Both the position numbers and the translations under genes were made by a program. Positions 16,620 to 24,813 of a DNA stretch of 34,747 bases are shown in pieces. Positions within the stretch are counted from its first letter, which is position 1; the number at the start of each line of letters is the position of its first letter. Source of the stretch: Prochlorococcus sp. AG-363-G03 (lineage in GTDB: Bacteria > Cyanobacteriota > Cyanobacteriia > PCC-6307 > Cyanobiaceae); contig QCFJ01000013.1 of NCBI GenBank assembly GCA_003280265.1, positions 1 to 34,747 on the forward strand. Reading direction: 5' to 3'. Below the pieces are notes generated by a model, which did not search any database, was not told the DNA's origin, and saw nothing but the letters and a program-made list of their open reading frames with translations.

Positions 16620-16901
16620 ATGAATCAATATATATACTCTTATTCTGAATCTATTGTTCTATCACTTTGCAAAGAGATAGAGTATATCAGAAGTAGATCA
16701 AAGAATATCAACAACTCTCTAAAAACTTGTCACAACAAAATTCTCTCAAGAAGGTTAATATTGGAACTTGAAAAGTTGAACAAAAATAGATTAAAAATTT
16801 TAAAAATTTCTGAAAATATGTTCAAAAAAAATTCAAATGATTTATCTTTTGAATTTTTTTTAGAAATAACAAAAAGGTCAAATTTGATTCAACAAATATA
16901 A
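16620..16901 (+). CDS. Hypothetical coiled protein (93 aa)
   Basis: Five bases separate the Crp stop from this ATG, so the two genes are almost certainly cotranscribed. The protein is helical, rich in Lys, Asn, Leu and Ile (SRRLILELEKLNKNRLKILK), with no membrane segment or cysteine cluster. It ends 20 bases from the end of the convergent ferritin gene. No family is recognised; the context of regulator plus ferritin hints at an iron-linked role, but that is inference only. Confidence 0.65.
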   Translation: MNQYIYSYSESIVLSLCKEIEYIRSRSKNINNSLKTCHNKILSRRLILELEKLNKNRLKILKISENMFKKNSNDLSFEFFLEITKRSNLIQQI

Positions 16902-16921
16902 AATTATAAGATAGGTTTTAT

Positions 16922-17473
16922 TTATTTTATATTTAATTCATTATCAATAATGAACAATGCAGAAGGATCATTATTAGCAAATTTGACTTTACCTAACAAA
17001 TAAGCCATTTCATCTTCTGATTTAATTTGCTCGTCGATTACAGGATCAAGGAATACAGTTGTACGAGTATCATTAGACCTCTCAGCTAAAGAATAAAGTT
17101 GTTGAACTGAGGTCGTCACGTCAGCCTCCATTTGGAAAGACAAAGTTACTAATTCTTTAACAGTGTTCCATTCTTGTATTGGTTTAGTCACTTCTTCAAG
17201 TTCAACAGTTTGACCACGAGCAATCATATATTTCGCAAAGTTAAATCCATGCTCTTGCTCAGATAGAGACTCTCTTTTAAAAAATGAAGCAAACCCTCTC
17301 AGTTCTCTCTCAAGGAACCAAAGGGACATAGCAAGATATTGAGCACTTGAAACCCTTTCAAGAGAAGTATGTTGACATAGTGCCTCAAGAAGATCAACAT
17401 CCATTGGCTGCGCAATGGCTCGACCTGAAGGACCCACGCGAAGATCTACTGAACTGGATGTAGCTGATTGCAT
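16922..17473 (-). CDS. Ferritin
   Basis: Ferritins oxidise and store Fe(II) in a hollow protein shell. The 183-residue protein has the four-helix bundle and carboxylate pattern: TSLERVSSAQY (first helix, E and Y), SLSEQEHGFNFAKYM (E-x-x-H), FQMEADVTTSVQQLY and IDEQIKSEDEMAYLLGKV. The N-terminal 20 residues are a variable leader. The gene could start at GTG 17476 or ATG 17473; I chose the ATG. In cyanobacteria ferritin supplies iron under limitation and protects from excess. It stands between the Crp-family regulator/ORF unit and an iron-type ABC ATPase gene, and a Fur-box-like sequence lies about 110 bases upstream. Confidence 0.95.
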   Translation of the reverse strand: MQSATSSSVDLRVGPSGRAIAQPMDVDLLEALCQHTSLERVSSAQYLAMSLWFLERELRGFASFFKRESLSEQEHGFNFAKYMIARGQTVELEEVTKPIQEWNTVKELVTLSFQMEADVTTSVQQLYSLAERSNDTRTTVFLDPVIDEQIKSEDEMAYLLGKVKFANNDPSALFIIDNELNIK

Positions 17474-17579
17474 CACAAAAAAGCTAAGTCAGATAAAAAA
17501 AGTAATTTTCTCAAATAAATAATAGCCCCTTTTGTATCATTTTGTTGTCACCAAACTAAAATTTAATTTTTTTTTATTT

Positions 17580-17598
17580 GATAATGAATCTCAATTGC
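17580..17598. promoter_or_regulatory. Candidate Fur box upstream of ferritin
   Basis: The 19 bases starting GATAATGA at 17580 agree with the classical Fur consensus (GATAATGATAATCATTATC) at 13 of 19 positions by eye, including the whole first 8 bases. It lies in the 165-base space between ferritin (start 17473) and the end of the ABC ATPase gene (17639). Six mismatches in AT-rich DNA leave room for coincidence. Confidence 0.35.
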
Positions 17599-17638
17599 GA
17601 AATAAGATTGAATTTAATCGTCCTAATATTAAATCTAT

Positions 17639-18700
17639 TTAGAAATTAGATTTAATTTTTTCTGGAAGAATTAAAAAATTTTTTTCAGGAATTGTTTCAA
17701 CTTTGCATTTGTCTCCAATAGATAAAAATACATCCAAGCTCATTTCCGACCTTAACTTTAGACCATTACTAATTACAGTATAGACAAAACAATTGATACG
17801 ATATTCTCTAGATATAACAGTAAAAATACCATTGATACAAGCTTTAATTCTGATAGAATTTTGATCGAACATACAAACTGATTTTATTGAAATCGATGTA
17901 TCTGAAGGAAAATTCAATTTACCAATACATGTAAAATAGGAATCATCAAAGTATCGAATTGGCAAGATATTTTTTTGCAATACAAATTGTGCTACAAAAT
18001 CATTTGATGGGCTTGAAACCATCTCAAGGGGTGTTGCGTATTGTTGAATTTCACCAGTTCTTAATACAGCAACACGATCACAAATAGCCAATGCTTCATG
18101 TGGGTCATGAGTTACTAAAAGCGCAGATGCTGAGCAGGATTTTAAAACAGAAGATAGTTCTGACCTCAATCTAGATCTAACTTCAACATCTAAAGAACAA
18201 AAAGGTTCATCCAACAAAACCAACGAGGTACCTGGAGCTAGGGCACGAGCCAACGCAACTCTTTGACTCTGACCACCAGAGAGTTCGTGTGGATATCTTT
18301 TTTTAAACTCATAAATATCCAATAAATTTAATAGCCAGTTTGCCCTTTTTATAGATTGTTCCTTCTTGTTAATGCCAAAGCAAACATTATCCCAAACATT
18401 CAAATGAGGGAAAAGCGCATAGTCTTGAAAAACCATACCTATTTGTCTTCTCTCAGGAGAAAGGACATAATGGTTATTTGAGATTGTTTGCCCATTTTTT
18501 TTTATTAATCCGCGCCTAGGCTTATCAAAACCTGCTATCAATCTAAGAAGGGTGGTTTTTCCACAACCCGAGGGACCTAACAATCCAACCAATTCTCCAG
18601 GTCTTAGAGATAAATTAATATCTTTTAAAACCCAATTATCATTTTTATTAGGTTTAAACTCATGCCATAAATTTTGAATTTCTAATTCAGTATTCACCAA
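17639..18700 (-). CDS. Iron(III)-type ABC transporter ATP-binding protein (FutC/AfuC-like)
   Basis: This 353-residue ATPase probably drives iron uptake. It has Walker A GPSGCGKTT (near residue 43), the Q-loop QDYALFPHLNV (near 90), the signature LSGGQSQRVALARAL (near 142), Walker B LVLLDEPF and switch VTHD. After about residue 230 a TOBE-like regulatory extension follows. Among the large family of spermidine/iron/maltose-type ATPases, the length and the RPGELVGLLGPSGCGKTTLLRLIAGF block fit the FbpC/FutC branch, and the ferritin neighbour supports that. No permease (futB) or binding protein (futA) is adjacent, so the complex would be assembled from distant genes. The substrate remains inferred. 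Confidence 0.85.
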   Translation of the reverse strand: MVNTELEIQNLWHEFKPNKNDNWVLKDINLSLRPGELVGLLGPSGCGKTTLLRLIAGFDKPRRGLIKKNGQTISNNHYVLSPERRQIGMVFQDYALFPHLNVWDNVCFGINKKEQSIKRANWLLNLLDIYEFKKRYPHELSGGQSQRVALARALAPGTSLVLLDEPFCSLDVEVRSRLRSELSSVLKSCSASALLVTHDPHEALAICDRVAVLRTGEIQQYATPLEMVSSPSNDFVAQFVLQKNILPIRYFDDSYFTCIGKLNFPSDTSISIKSVCMFDQNSIRIKACINGIFTVISREYRINCFVYTVISNGLKLRSEMSLDVFLSIGDKCKVETIPEKNFLILPEKIKSNF

Positions 18701-18888
18701 AACTATTTTCTTCTATTCTATTGATAAGAAATCCATTAAAAACAAACTAACCACAAAAGGAAAAAATATTGAACAAAAATCACAGGAATAGGTATAAAAT
18801 GATACTCATCTTTTCTTGCCTAAATCTGCAACTTCTATTCAAAGGTTTTTAATTAGTTAACTTTAAACACAATTTTATTAATACTGCT

Positions 18889-19542
18889 ATGAGAAAAGAT
18901 CAAAGGGTAAAAATAATAATTAAGAGACTTGAAGAATTATATCCTGAAACGCCTATACCCTTAGATCATCGAAATGATTTTACACTTCTCGTAGCAGTTG
19001 TATTAAGTGCACAATCAACCGACAAGAAAGTTAATGAATTAACTAAAGATCTTTTCAAAGTTGCCAGCTCTGCTGAAGAAATGTATAAATTAGGTGAGCA
19101 GAAAATATATAATTATATAAAACAACTAGGTCTTGCAAAAACCAAAGCAAAAAATACTTATAACTTATCTAAGATTATTTATGAAAACTTCAATAATAGA
19201 GTTCCAAATTCATTTCAGGAGCTTGAGTCACTTCCTGGAGTCGGTCATAAGACAGCTAGTGTTGTTATGTCTCAAGTCTTTAATGTCCCATCATTTCCTG
19301 TCGATACACATATACACAGATTATCTCAGCGCTGGGGATTAACCTCAGGTAAAAATGTTCTCCAGACAGAAATGGATCTTAAAAAATTATTTCCAAAGAA
19401 TCTTTGGAATAAGTTACATTTACAAATTATATTTTACGGAAGAGAATATTGCTCAGCGAGAGGATGTAACGGTAAAATCTGTAACCTGTGCAGGGAACTT
19501 TACCCAAATAGAAAGAATCCAATTATTTGTTCAAAGGCTTAA
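18889..19542 (+). CDS. nth: Endonuclease III (DNA glycosylase/AP lyase)
   Basis: Nth removes oxidised pyrimidines in base-excision repair and cuts the strand by beta-elimination. The helix-hairpin-helix motif with the catalytic lysine is LPGVGHKTA (K121), and the catalytic aspartate lies in PVDTHIHR (D139). The C-terminal cysteines, C188, C193, C198 and C201 (YCSARGCNGKICNLC), are presumably the [4Fe-4S] ligands but their spacing (C-x4-C-x4-C-x2-C) differs from the classical C-x6-C-x2-C-x5-C. At 217 residues the length is normal. The gene is divergent from the ABC ATPase and 77 bases ahead of an SDR gene. Confidence 0.95.
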   Translation: MRKDQRVKIIIKRLEELYPETPIPLDHRNDFTLLVAVVLSAQSTDKKVNELTKDLFKVASSAEEMYKLGEQKIYNYIKQLGLAKTKAKNTYNLSKIIYENFNNRVPNSFQELESLPGVGHKTASVVMSQVFNVPSFPVDTHIHRLSQRWGLTSGKNVLQTEMDLKKLFPKNLWNKLHLQIIFYGREYCSARGCNGKICNLCRELYPNRKNPIICSKA

Positions 19543-19619
19543 TAATTATCTATTAATTTTACTATCTCAACAAAAAGGACTATTTCTTGCTAGAAACATA
19601 TCAAAGGAATTCAATTCAA

Positions 19620-20288
19620 ATGAAATTAGCCATAACCGGAGCTTCAGGGAAAACAGGTTTTAGAGTGGCAGAGGAAGCAATATCATCTGGATATGAGGTG
19701 AGATTAATAGTTAGATCTAAATCTGAGATACCTGAATCAATAAAAGGTTTTGAAAGGTATGTTTTATCTGACACTAATGGAACCACACTTGATTATGCAT
19801 TACAAGGTTGTGAAAGTCTTGTTATCGCAACAGGCGCGAGGCCGTCTATAGATTTAACAGGGCCAGCAAAAGTAGACTACTTAAATATCAAAAAACAAAT
19901 TGAAAGCTGCAAGAGGCAAAAGGTAAGACGGGTTGTTCTTGTTAGTTCACTTTGTGCCGGCAAATTGATACACCCCCTAAATTTATTTGGTCTCATACTT
20001 ATATGGAAAAAATTAGGAGAGAGATCTCTACAAAAAAGTGGTCTAGATTGGACTGTTATACGACCTGGAGGTTTGAATGAGAATGAAACTAATTTAAAAA
20101 AACAGAACATTTTGTTTTCTGGTGAAAAAACTCAAGAAGAAGGCTCGATTCCTAGAAGACTTGTTGCCAAAGCATGTATTGAAGCTTTAAAAACAAAAGA
20201 TTCAATAGAAAAAATCATAGAAATTACTAGTAGCGAAGAAAATCCCAAAACAAATATGAGTAAGGCAATAAAGACGTTTAATATTTGA
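19620..20288 (+). CDS. NAD(P)-binding SDR-like protein (atypical short-chain dehydrogenase)
   Basis: The ATG at 19620 begins MKLAITGASGKTGFRVAEEA, with the Rossmann motif TGASGKTG; AAAGGA at 19602 is a plausible ribosome site. Later blocks are CESLVIATGARPS, VRRVVLVSSLCAGK and DWTVIRPGGLNEN, as in atypical SDRs (NmrA-like, plastid YCF39/TIC62-like). The usual YxxxK catalytic pair is absent, so a binding or regulatory role, or a reductase of unusual substrate, is likely. At 222 aa it is a common cyanobacterial size. A longer frame open from 19587 has no coding support. Confidence 0.85.
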   Translation: MKLAITGASGKTGFRVAEEAISSGYEVRLIVRSKSEIPESIKGFERYVLSDTNGTTLDYALQGCESLVIATGARPSIDLTGPAKVDYLNIKKQIESCKRQKVRRVVLVSSLCAGKLIHPLNLFGLILIWKKLGERSLQKSGLDWTVIRPGGLNENETNLKKQNILFSGEKTQEEGSIPRRLVAKACIEALKTKDSIEKIIEITSSEENPKTNMSKAIKTFNI

Positions 20289-20309
20289 CTATAAAAACCT
20301 AAATTCACC

Positions 20310-20510
20310 ATGAACACCAACGCTAAAATTGACGCGTTGCAGCTAATGCTTACTGATCTGAGAACAAGAAACGAATCAATAAGACATAAAGCTGCTTTCA
20401 GAGGATGCCAACCAGAATTCCAATCATTAGTTACGGCACTTATTGATCAATTGGAAACACAATTGAATGAAGAGAAGCAAATTTACAGAGGAAAATCAAA
20501 TACTATTTGA
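20310..20510 (+). CDS. Small hypothetical protein (66 aa)
   Basis: A 66-residue soluble protein: NAKIDALQLMLTDLRTRNES, then FRGCQPEFQSLVTALIDQLE and a charged tail. Two amphipathic helices linked by a short loop are likely. It begins 21 bases after the SDR stop on the same strand and may share its transcript. No family is recognised, but the regular leucine spacing and good frame suggest a real gene. Confidence 0.7.
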   Translation: MNTNAKIDALQLMLTDLRTRNESIRHKAAFRGCQPEFQSLVTALIDQLETQLNEEKQIYRGKSNTI

Positions 20511-20521
20511 TAAAAAAAGTC

Positions 20522-21409
20522 TTAACCTAACTCCAAACAAGCCAAACCATATACATCGCTCATTGAAACAGGAGGTTGAGAACCTCTATACATCCTGTAA
20601 GTTTCAGATTCTGATTTAAAACCTAATTTTTCAAAGACTTCAGAAGCTGACTTATTTAGGCCAGGAGAATCGATAATTACTAAACCAGGATGACTCTCTA
20701 TTAATTTCTTCAACAGAATTTTTAAAAGGTCAGGAGTATCAGCCATTAAAGGACCAATTCTCCATCCATCTCCATTTTGCAAAAGACATGGTCTGATTCG
20801 ACCAAAACCATGACATTGTTTTTCTTTATCAATAACTGCTATTACTTTTCCAGCTGGATGATTAAGCCAATTTGATAAAAAATGAGGTCGAGGAGTTGTT
20901 TCTCTTTTTTCGTCAAATTTCTCTACGGCATATTGTGGTATTGAGGAACCTTCAACAAAACTAAAATGATCTAAATCACCATGCCAATAACTATCTTGAA
21001 GTAATTTGCCGTCTCCCAACCATTGCCATCTTGTTGTTTTGGATGAAATTGTAAAGCCCCATTTTGAGTAATCAGCGATTCTCTCTGGAGCCGCCTCTAA
21101 ACCAACACAAGGTAAATCACTTAAATGACTTAAAGCCTTTTTCCAAAGCTGGACACCAAAACCTCTACCCCTATACTTCTCAATTACCAAAAACAATCCA
21201 AGGAATCCATAATCCTGATTATATCGAATACCAGCAATGCACCCAATAGGATTGCCATTCAACCAACCAACCCAAAGTCCCTGCTTGTCTGTATTTTGAT
21301 AAATACCTAAATCACCAACTCCTGGTGCAAAACCTTCCTTTCTAGATATTTCAGTAACAAAATCAATATCTGAATTACATAAAGGTTTAATAGATAAAAG
21401 ATCATCCAT
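20522..21409 (-). CDS. GNAT-family N-acetyltransferase with a second acetyltransferase-like domain
   Basis: The N-terminal 140 residues are a GNAT domain: FLGLFLVIEKYRGRGFGVQL contains the acetyl-CoA loop (R-G-x-G-x-G/V) and a following AAPERIADYSKWGF shows the end motif. The C-terminal half (FLSNWLNHPAGKVIAVIDKE, then GFGRIRPCL and WRIGPLMAD) resembles the second domain of bacterial YitH-type proteins. The acceptor substrate is unknown. The gene is convergent with the small ORF at 20310; its start is ATG at 21409. An AT-rich gap of 166 bases follows upstream with no feature. Confidence 0.85.
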   Translation of the reverse strand: MDDLLSIKPLCNSDIDFVTEISRKEGFAPGVGDLGIYQNTDKQGLWVGWLNGNPIGCIAGIRYNQDYGFLGLFLVIEKYRGRGFGVQLWKKALSHLSDLPCVGLEAAPERIADYSKWGFTISSKTTRWQWLGDGKLLQDSYWHGDLDHFSFVEGSSIPQYAVEKFDEKRETTPRPHFLSNWLNHPAGKVIAVIDKEKQCHGFGRIRPCLLQNGDGWRIGPLMADTPDLLKILLKKLIESHPGLVIIDSPGLNKSASEVFEKLGFKSESETYRMYRGSQPPVSMSDVYGLACLELG

Positions 21410-21575
21410 AAAATATATTTTTTTATAATAAATCTAATAAAAATAGATAATAAATCTATAAATATGAGCAAAAAAACATCTAATTAGAAATATATATAAT
21501 ATCTATAAATAAAAAAATCTTTAATATAATAAAAAAATTGAATAGGAATTTACAATAAAAATTAGGAAATAGTTT

Positions 21576-22172
21576 TTACAAATCGCCTCTTAAAGACATA
21601 TTTGAAAGTTCTGAATAACCACCAATAAACTTATTATCTATAAATATTTGTGGAAAAGTTGAAATAGATGTTTTATTATTAATATTTTTGTATTGTTCAT
21701 CGTTGGTAATTACATAAGAGTTGTATTTTATATTAGAAGAGTCTAGAAGCTTAAGAGCTCTCTTTGACCAAGGACAATCAGGAAGGACATAAATATCGAC
21801 CCTTGCAGGATTATATTTTGAACTACTAATTGATGTCTTGCCAAGATCAGATATGCCCCCAATTAAGACATCTAAAGATTTAAGAACAATTGTTCCAGAA
21901 AGAAGGTGCCCACCAAATACACTACAATTTTCATCAGATACACTTATATGAAGATGTGACTCGGATGATCCTACATAACCACTTAAAGTTATTATCTCTA
22001 ACTTCTTTTCAAAAATCACCGGTTTATCATTTAAAGGACATTTGAATGAAACTCTTGAAAGATCACCAACAGCGCTTATTAAAAAGAATGTATGATTATG
22101 TCTTCTATGCAACTCAATTAATGAATTATAAATATCTACTCCTTGAGAAAAATTATAAAAATAATGTTCCAT
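21576..22172 (-). CDS. PPC/DUF296 domain fused to a glutaredoxin
   Basis: Residues about 5-110 are a PPC (DUF296) domain: LISAVGDLSRVSFKCP, ITLSGYVGSSESHLHISVSD and VFGGHLLSGTIV, the core known from plant AT-hook proteins and bacterial relatives. From about residue 124 comes a glutaredoxin fold: VDIYVLPDCPWSKRALKLL, TFPQIFIDNKFIGGYSEL. The active site is CPWS (C133), a monothiol form rather than CPYC. Such a two-domain fusion is uncommon in general. Monothiol glutaredoxins often carry or sense iron-sulphur clusters; what the PPC part binds is unknown. The start is ATG at 22172. Confidence 0.88.
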   Translation of the reverse strand: MEHYFYNFSQGVDIYNSLIELHRRHNHTFFLISAVGDLSRVSFKCPLNDKPVIFEKKLEIITLSGYVGSSESHLHISVSDENCSVFGGHLLSGTIVLKSLDVLIGGISDLGKTSISSSKYNPARVDIYVLPDCPWSKRALKLLDSSNIKYNSYVITNDEQYKNINNKTSISTFPQIFIDNKFIGGYSELSNMSLRGDL

Positions 22173-22206
22173 AATATTAATGTTATTATTAACTAAAATA
22201 TTTATG

Positions 22207-22287
22207 TTATTCTTGATCTAATTTTCTCACGATAAATGCCATTGCTCCTAATGAAAAGAAAAACATGAAAATAAGAAATGTAGTCAT
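22207..22287 (-). CDS. Candidate 26-residue single-pass membrane peptide
   Basis: The frame from ATG at 22285-22287 to TAA at 22207-22209 encodes 26 residues: MTTFLIFMFFFSLGAMAF, then IVRKLDQE. One strongly hydrophobic helix and a charged C-terminus give the form of the small subunits of photosystems, cytochrome b6f or NDH-1, but it matches none that I can recall (PsbM, PsbT, PetM, PetN, PetL, Ycf12). A TATTAT box lies about 35 bases upstream. Such short ORFs can arise by chance, and this is a proposal. Confidence 0.4.
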   Translation of the reverse strand: MTTFLIFMFFFSLGAMAFIVRKLDQE

Positions 22288-22385
22288 GACTTTACTCTAT
22301 TGATAGTCAGTATAATATAATAGATTCTAAGCAGTCTATACTTAAAGATTTTTAAATAAACTTAATTCCCAATATTCAAAATATA

Positions 22386-22958
22386 ATGAACAATAAAATT
22401 ATTAATTCCAAAAGATTTATCACTTGGCCAATAATCATAAATGGACTGACAATTTCGAGGATATTGATAGGATTACCAATAATTATTTCACTTAAAAGTG
22501 GTAACAATTATATCTTTATTCTTCTAATTCTTATAGCGGGTCTTACTGATTTTCTTGACGGTTATTTTGCACGTAAATATGATCACAAATCTGCCTTTGG
22601 CGCGAAGTTAGATCCTCTAGCAGACAAGATACTTCTAATTGGACCAATGATATGGTTGGTCCATGAGGATCTAGTACCATTATGGACTATATGGTTAATA
22701 ATATCTAGAGAACTCTTAATAACTAGTTGGCGTTCCGACAAAACCTCAGGTGCTCCAGCCTCAATTCAAGGTAAATATAAAACCACTTTTCAATTTACCA
22801 GTATAATTCTATTACTATGGCCAAAAAGTTGGGGTACAGATTATATCTTATATATTATTAATACAATTGGCTATATTTCATTTTGGATAGCATTATTTCT
22901 TACTTTAAGCTCTGCCATAAAGTATGTGTTCAATCAAAAAGAAGCTCATCAGAACTAA
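22386..22958 (+). CDS. pgsA: CDP-diacylglycerol-glycerol-3-phosphate 3-phosphatidyltransferase
   Basis: PgsA makes phosphatidylglycerophosphate, the precursor of phosphatidylglycerol, a lipid needed in thylakoids. The CDP-alcohol phosphotransferase signature is complete: GLTDFLDGYFARKYDHKSAFGAKLDPLADK (positions about 54-83; D, DG, AR, G, D, D in the required spacing). Several hydrophobic helices span the protein (IIISLKSG..., WLIISRELLI, IALFLTLSS). The 190-residue length is usual. It overlaps the convergent CSP41-like gene by 29 bases at the 3' ends. Confidence 0.95.
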   Translation: MNNKIINSKRFITWPIIINGLTISRILIGLPIIISLKSGNNYIFILLILIAGLTDFLDGYFARKYDHKSAFGAKLDPLADKILLIGPMIWLVHEDLVPLWTIWLIISRELLITSWRSDKTSGAPASIQGKYKTTFQFTSIILLLWPKSWGTDYILYIINTIGYISFWIALFLTLSSAIKYVFNQKEAHQN

Positions 22959-23847
22959 AATCAACTTTTTCATGATTAGCTAATAGATAATCATTCTTAT
23001 AGCTATCAATTAAACCATTTAACAAATCGAATTTAGGCTCCCAAGATAAATCTTTTTCTATTTTAGAAGTGTCCGTAAAGAAATTAGTTAATCTTAGAGG
23101 AAAAAGTTTTCTAGCCTTAGGATCAAGTTTTGAAGGATCAAAAGAACGTAAATGAAAATCATCGACTTTATTTCCGGTAGCTATAATTGCTGTTTCAATT
23201 AAACCTTTGAAAGTTACGGCCTTACTTCCTGAACAATTATAAATTTGATTAATCGCTTTATCTGTCTCAAGAGATTTAGAAATAGCTTCCGCCAAATCAG
23301 AAACATGTCCTAATTGCGTGATGGTTTGACCATCAAAAGGAAGAGGAATATATCGGCCATTAGTTATACGATCAAAAAACCATTTTTCAATAGGGTTGTA
23401 GTTACCCGGACCATATATATATGTTGGACGAAAACTCGTAAAAGGAATACCTTCCGCCTTAAGCCAATGTTCTGTTTTTGCTTTACCTATATGACGGCTT
23501 TCAAGATCTATTGAACTCTCTTCACTAACAGGAAATAATTGTGTGTTGTCATATACTCCTGCAGAACTTATATAGATAAATCTAAAACTAGGCAGGCCAG
23601 AAAATTTAAGAAATCTTTGTGTATCCTCTAACTTACGTCCAGAACTGTCAACAATAAGGTCAAAAGAATGACCAGATAGTTTTTTTAAATCCTCATCATC
23701 TGACCTGTCCCCTTTTACGTGATTTATATTTTTTGGTACTGGTAGATTTCCACGCGTAAAAACAAATATCTCATGTCCTTTTGATAGCAGGCTAGAGACA
23801 AGAGCTTTTCCAACAAACCTAGTTCCACCGAAAAAAAGAACTTTCAA
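22930..23847 (-). CDS. NAD-dependent epimerase/CSP41-like SDR protein
   Basis: The Rossmann motif FFGGTRFVG at the N-terminus is followed by IVDSSGRK and YISSAGVYDN, as in extended SDRs. The usual YxxxK is replaced here by HIGKAKTE, so epimerase activity is doubtful. Together with the C-terminal blocks RPTYIYGPGNYNPIEKWFFDR and IYNCSGSKAVTFKGL, this fits the CSP41 branch (plastid stem-loop RNA-binding proteins and their cyanobacterial homologues), which is linked to RNA stability and ribosome work. The start is a TTG at 23845-23847, since the fingerprint begins at once (KVLFFGG). The gene's 3' end overlaps pgsA. Confidence 0.85.
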   Translation of the reverse strand: MKVLFFGGTRFVGKALVSSLLSKGHEIFVFTRGNLPVPKNINHVKGDRSDDEDLKKLSGHSFDLIVDSSGRKLEDTQRFLKFSGLPSFRFIYISSAGVYDNTQLFPVSEESSIDLESRHIGKAKTEHWLKAEGIPFTSFRPTYIYGPGNYNPIEKWFFDRITNGRYIPLPFDGQTITQLGHVSDLAEAISKSLETDKAINQIYNCSGSKAVTFKGLIETAIIATGNKVDDFHLRSFDPSKLDPKARKLFPLRLTNFFTDTSKIEKDLSWEPKFDLLNGLIDSYKNDYLLANHEKVDFSSDELLFD

Positions 23848-23940
23848 GATACTTTATTAAAAAAATTATATTAAAGCCTATAGATAATCTCCCAGAGCTA
23901 CATAAATGATGTTAGATGAATAGTAATAATTTTATTCTTG

Positions 23941-24711
23941 ATGGAAATCATACCTGCAATTGATCTACTGAATGGAAAATGTGTTCGGCTAAATCAAGGA
24001 AATTACAATCAAGTTACTAAGTTCAATAGCGATCCAGTAAAACAAGCTCAGGATTGGGAAAGCCAGGGAGCAAAACGACTACATCTTGTAGATCTTGATG
24101 GGGCAAGGACTGGTGAACCCATTAATGATCGAACAATAAAAGAAATAAAAAAATCCATTACGATACCCATTCAGCTTGGTGGCGGTATCAGAAGCATAAA
24201 TAGAGCAAAAGAATTATTTGGGATAGGAATAGACAGAGTTATTTTAGGTACAATTGCAATAGAGAATCTGAAATTAGTTAAAGATCTATCTAGAGAATAT
24301 CCAAAAAGAGTTGCAGTAGGGATTGATGCTAAAGAGGGAATGGTAGCTACTCGAGGTTGGTTAAAACAAAGCGAAATATCTTCTTTACACTTAGCTAAAC
24401 AACTTAACGATCTTGAATTAGCCGCAATCATATCAACCGATATTGCAACTGATGGCACTCTAGAAGGGCCAAATCTAAAAGCCTTAAGGGAAGTAGCTGA
24501 GGCAAGTATTAATCCAGTAATTGCCTCAGGAGGGGTAGGTTCAATAAGTGATTTGATTTCCCTTGCAGATTTAGAGAATGAAGGTATTGAAGGAATAATC
24601 GTAGGCAGAGCCCTATATGACGGCTCAATAGATTTAAAAGAGGCAATATTAACATTAAAAAATCTTCTTATTCAAGATTCATTAAATGATAAAGATAAAT
24701 TTCTTGTCTAA
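23941..24711 (+). CDS. hisA: Phosphoribosylformimino-5-aminoimidazole carboxamide ribotide isomerase
   Basis: HisA performs the Amadori rearrangement in histidine synthesis. The TIM-barrel halves show paired signatures: EIIPAIDLLNGKCVRL (catalytic Asp), HLVDLDGA, IQLGGGIRS and, in the second half, VAVGIDAKEGMVATRGW, IISTDIATDGTLEGPN and VIASGGVGS. At 256 residues the length is normal. I chose the ATG at 23941; a TTG one codon earlier is in frame. It is divergent from the CSP41-like gene. Other his genes are not in the window. Confidence 0.96.
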   Translation: MEIIPAIDLLNGKCVRLNQGNYNQVTKFNSDPVKQAQDWESQGAKRLHLVDLDGARTGEPINDRTIKEIKKSITIPIQLGGGIRSINRAKELFGIGIDRVILGTIAIENLKLVKDLSREYPKRVAVGIDAKEGMVATRGWLKQSEISSLHLAKQLNDLELAAIISTDIATDGTLEGPNLKALREVAEASINPVIASGGVGSISDLISLADLENEGIEGIIVGRALYDGSIDLKEAILTLKNLLIQDSLNDKDKFLV

Positions 24712-24723
24712 ACATAAAAAAAA

Positions 24724-24813
24724 ATGATTGGTCCTTTAGATTTATTGAATAGGACTGGAACTATTCTTAAATCAAGTTATCTTAAAAAAGATAGTTTCTT
24801 AAATTTAAATTGA
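24724..24813 (+). CDS. Candidate 29-residue ORF coupled to the DUF3685 gene
   Basis: An ATG at 24724 opens a 29-codon frame (MIGPLDLLNRTGTILK, ending SFLNLN) whose TGA (24811-24813) overlaps the TTG start of the next gene as TTGA. The composition looks coding. It would explain how a gene with a weak TTG start is translated, through coupling. It may equally be chance in a 98-base gap. Confidence 0.35.
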   Translation: MIGPLDLLNRTGTILKSSYLKKDSFLNLN

